Both the position numbers and the translations under genes were made by a program. The notes beneath the pieces are model-generated. The model was not told where the DNA came from. It saw nothing but the letters and a program-made list of their open reading frames with translations, and did no database searches. From Chrysemys picta bellii (taxonomy: Eukaryota; Chordata; Testudines; Emydidae), in assembly GCF_011386835.1 (NCBI RefSeq), contig NC_088795.1, positions 15,667,441 through 15,731,440 on the forward strand: a stretch of 64,000 nt of DNA. The letters run 5' to 3'. Of the stretch, positions 63,757-64,000 are shown piece by piece; the stretch's first letter is position 1; each line of letters begins with the position of its first letter.

Positions 63757-64000
63757 GTAAGAGTCTCCTGCCAAACACTCCCTCCTCTTCAGAATGCCCT
63801 TGCAAATGGTTTCTTGGCTTCTTGATCCCGTCTGTCCCGTCATGAAAAGCTTGTAACTATCAGGAAAATGCTGTTGGTGACATTATGGAGACCTTGAATT
63901 AGACTTAATAATTAAGGAGCATCACTATACCTGCAACAATGACTATGCAGAACAAGGGCCTAATTGCCTACTGCCTTGTATAGGTCTGTCATTTATGCCA
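63757..64000. other. Start of the intron after the FU10 exon (cut by window)
   Basis: 244 bp of intron after the gtaaga donor, continuing beyond the window. Nothing recognised. Confidence 0.6.

Larger units (their letters stand above)
51352..61456. other. 10.1-kb intron between FU8 and FU9 exons
   Basis: Phase 1. Recognised: CR1 at 53455, an interrupted SINE at 55345, hairpin SINE at 56268, worn SINE-like sequence at 56575-56740, fold-back MITE at 60158 and TIR element at 61065. I see nothing recognisable in 51360-53450, 54410-55340 or 56800-60150. An unassigned open stretch at 57092-57290 has no recognised domain. Confidence 0.55.

Noticed and set aside
25354..61368. Repeated GATCGAT hairpins as regulatory binding sites
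   Set aside because: They occur inside two copies of the same transposon, so common descent explains the similarity.
62290..62962. Overlapping 118-143 codon frames in the FU9/FU10 intron
   Set aside because: On both strands, no domain, and the FRAS1 frame passes from FU9 to FU10 without need for another exon.

Overview
The window is vertebrate genomic DNA, read in the sense direction of one large multi-exon gene. The repeat content points to a sauropsid, most likely a turtle: several CR1 LINE 3' ends, tRNA-headed SINEs, hAT and TA-flanked miniature transposons, and antisense solo LTRs. There is no bacterial or viral gene organisation, no CRISPR and no operon. The species call rests on recognising the repeats by eye, not on a search.

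The only host gene I can support is FRAS1, the extracellular-matrix protein of the Fraser complex. I find 18 consecutive internal coding exons on the + strand between 2574 and 63756. Every intron has GT..AG borders, and the reading frame stays open across all 17 internal junctions (2413 coding bases, about 804 residues). The first eight exons (2574-20139) encode the C-terminal part of VWC domain 2 through VWC domain 6. The next ten (24406-63756) each encode exactly one eight-cysteine furin-like repeat, FU1 to FU10. The promoter, signal peptide, VWC1 and the start of VWC2 lie upstream of the window. FU11 onward, the CSPG repeats, the Calx-beta domains and the membrane anchor lie downstream.

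Exon design differs between the two halves. VWC domains are cut in the middle by mostly phase-0 introns, and include a 39-base micro-exon. The furin-like repeats are all bounded by phase-1 introns, one exon per module. This fits growth of the FU array by exon duplication.

The rest is intron. Recognisable content, 5' to 3': a tRNA-type SINE (1086); a CR1 fragment carrying a GC-rich insertion and hairpin SINEs (3620-5290); a minus-strand CR1 that runs into the acceptor of the VWC3 exon (6040-6637); a nest of at least three elements (9370-10190); a decayed L1-like LINE (12140-13690); two TA-flanked MITEs (10914, 15462); a perfect 52-bp palindrome (15965); a CR1 fragment (18771); an LTR-like block plus a hAT MITE (20325-21495). 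The 12.9-kb FU2/FU3 intron holds two solo LTRs, several hAT-like elements and a CR1. The FU3/FU4 intron holds a minus-strand LINE with reverse-transcriptase remnants. The FU6/FU7 intron holds hAT elements and a G-rich minisatellite of about 860 bp. The FU7/FU8 and FU8/FU9 introns hold inverted-repeat SINEs with perfect 13-14 bp target duplications, a CR1 and MITEs.

I did not find a previously undescribed gene system. The most unusual things are structural: twin-armed hairpin SINEs, one hAT terminus pair around unrelated GC-rich interiors, repeated insertion of different fold-back elements at the same point of a SINE, a splice acceptor that appears to lie in LINE-derived sequence, and the minisatellite.
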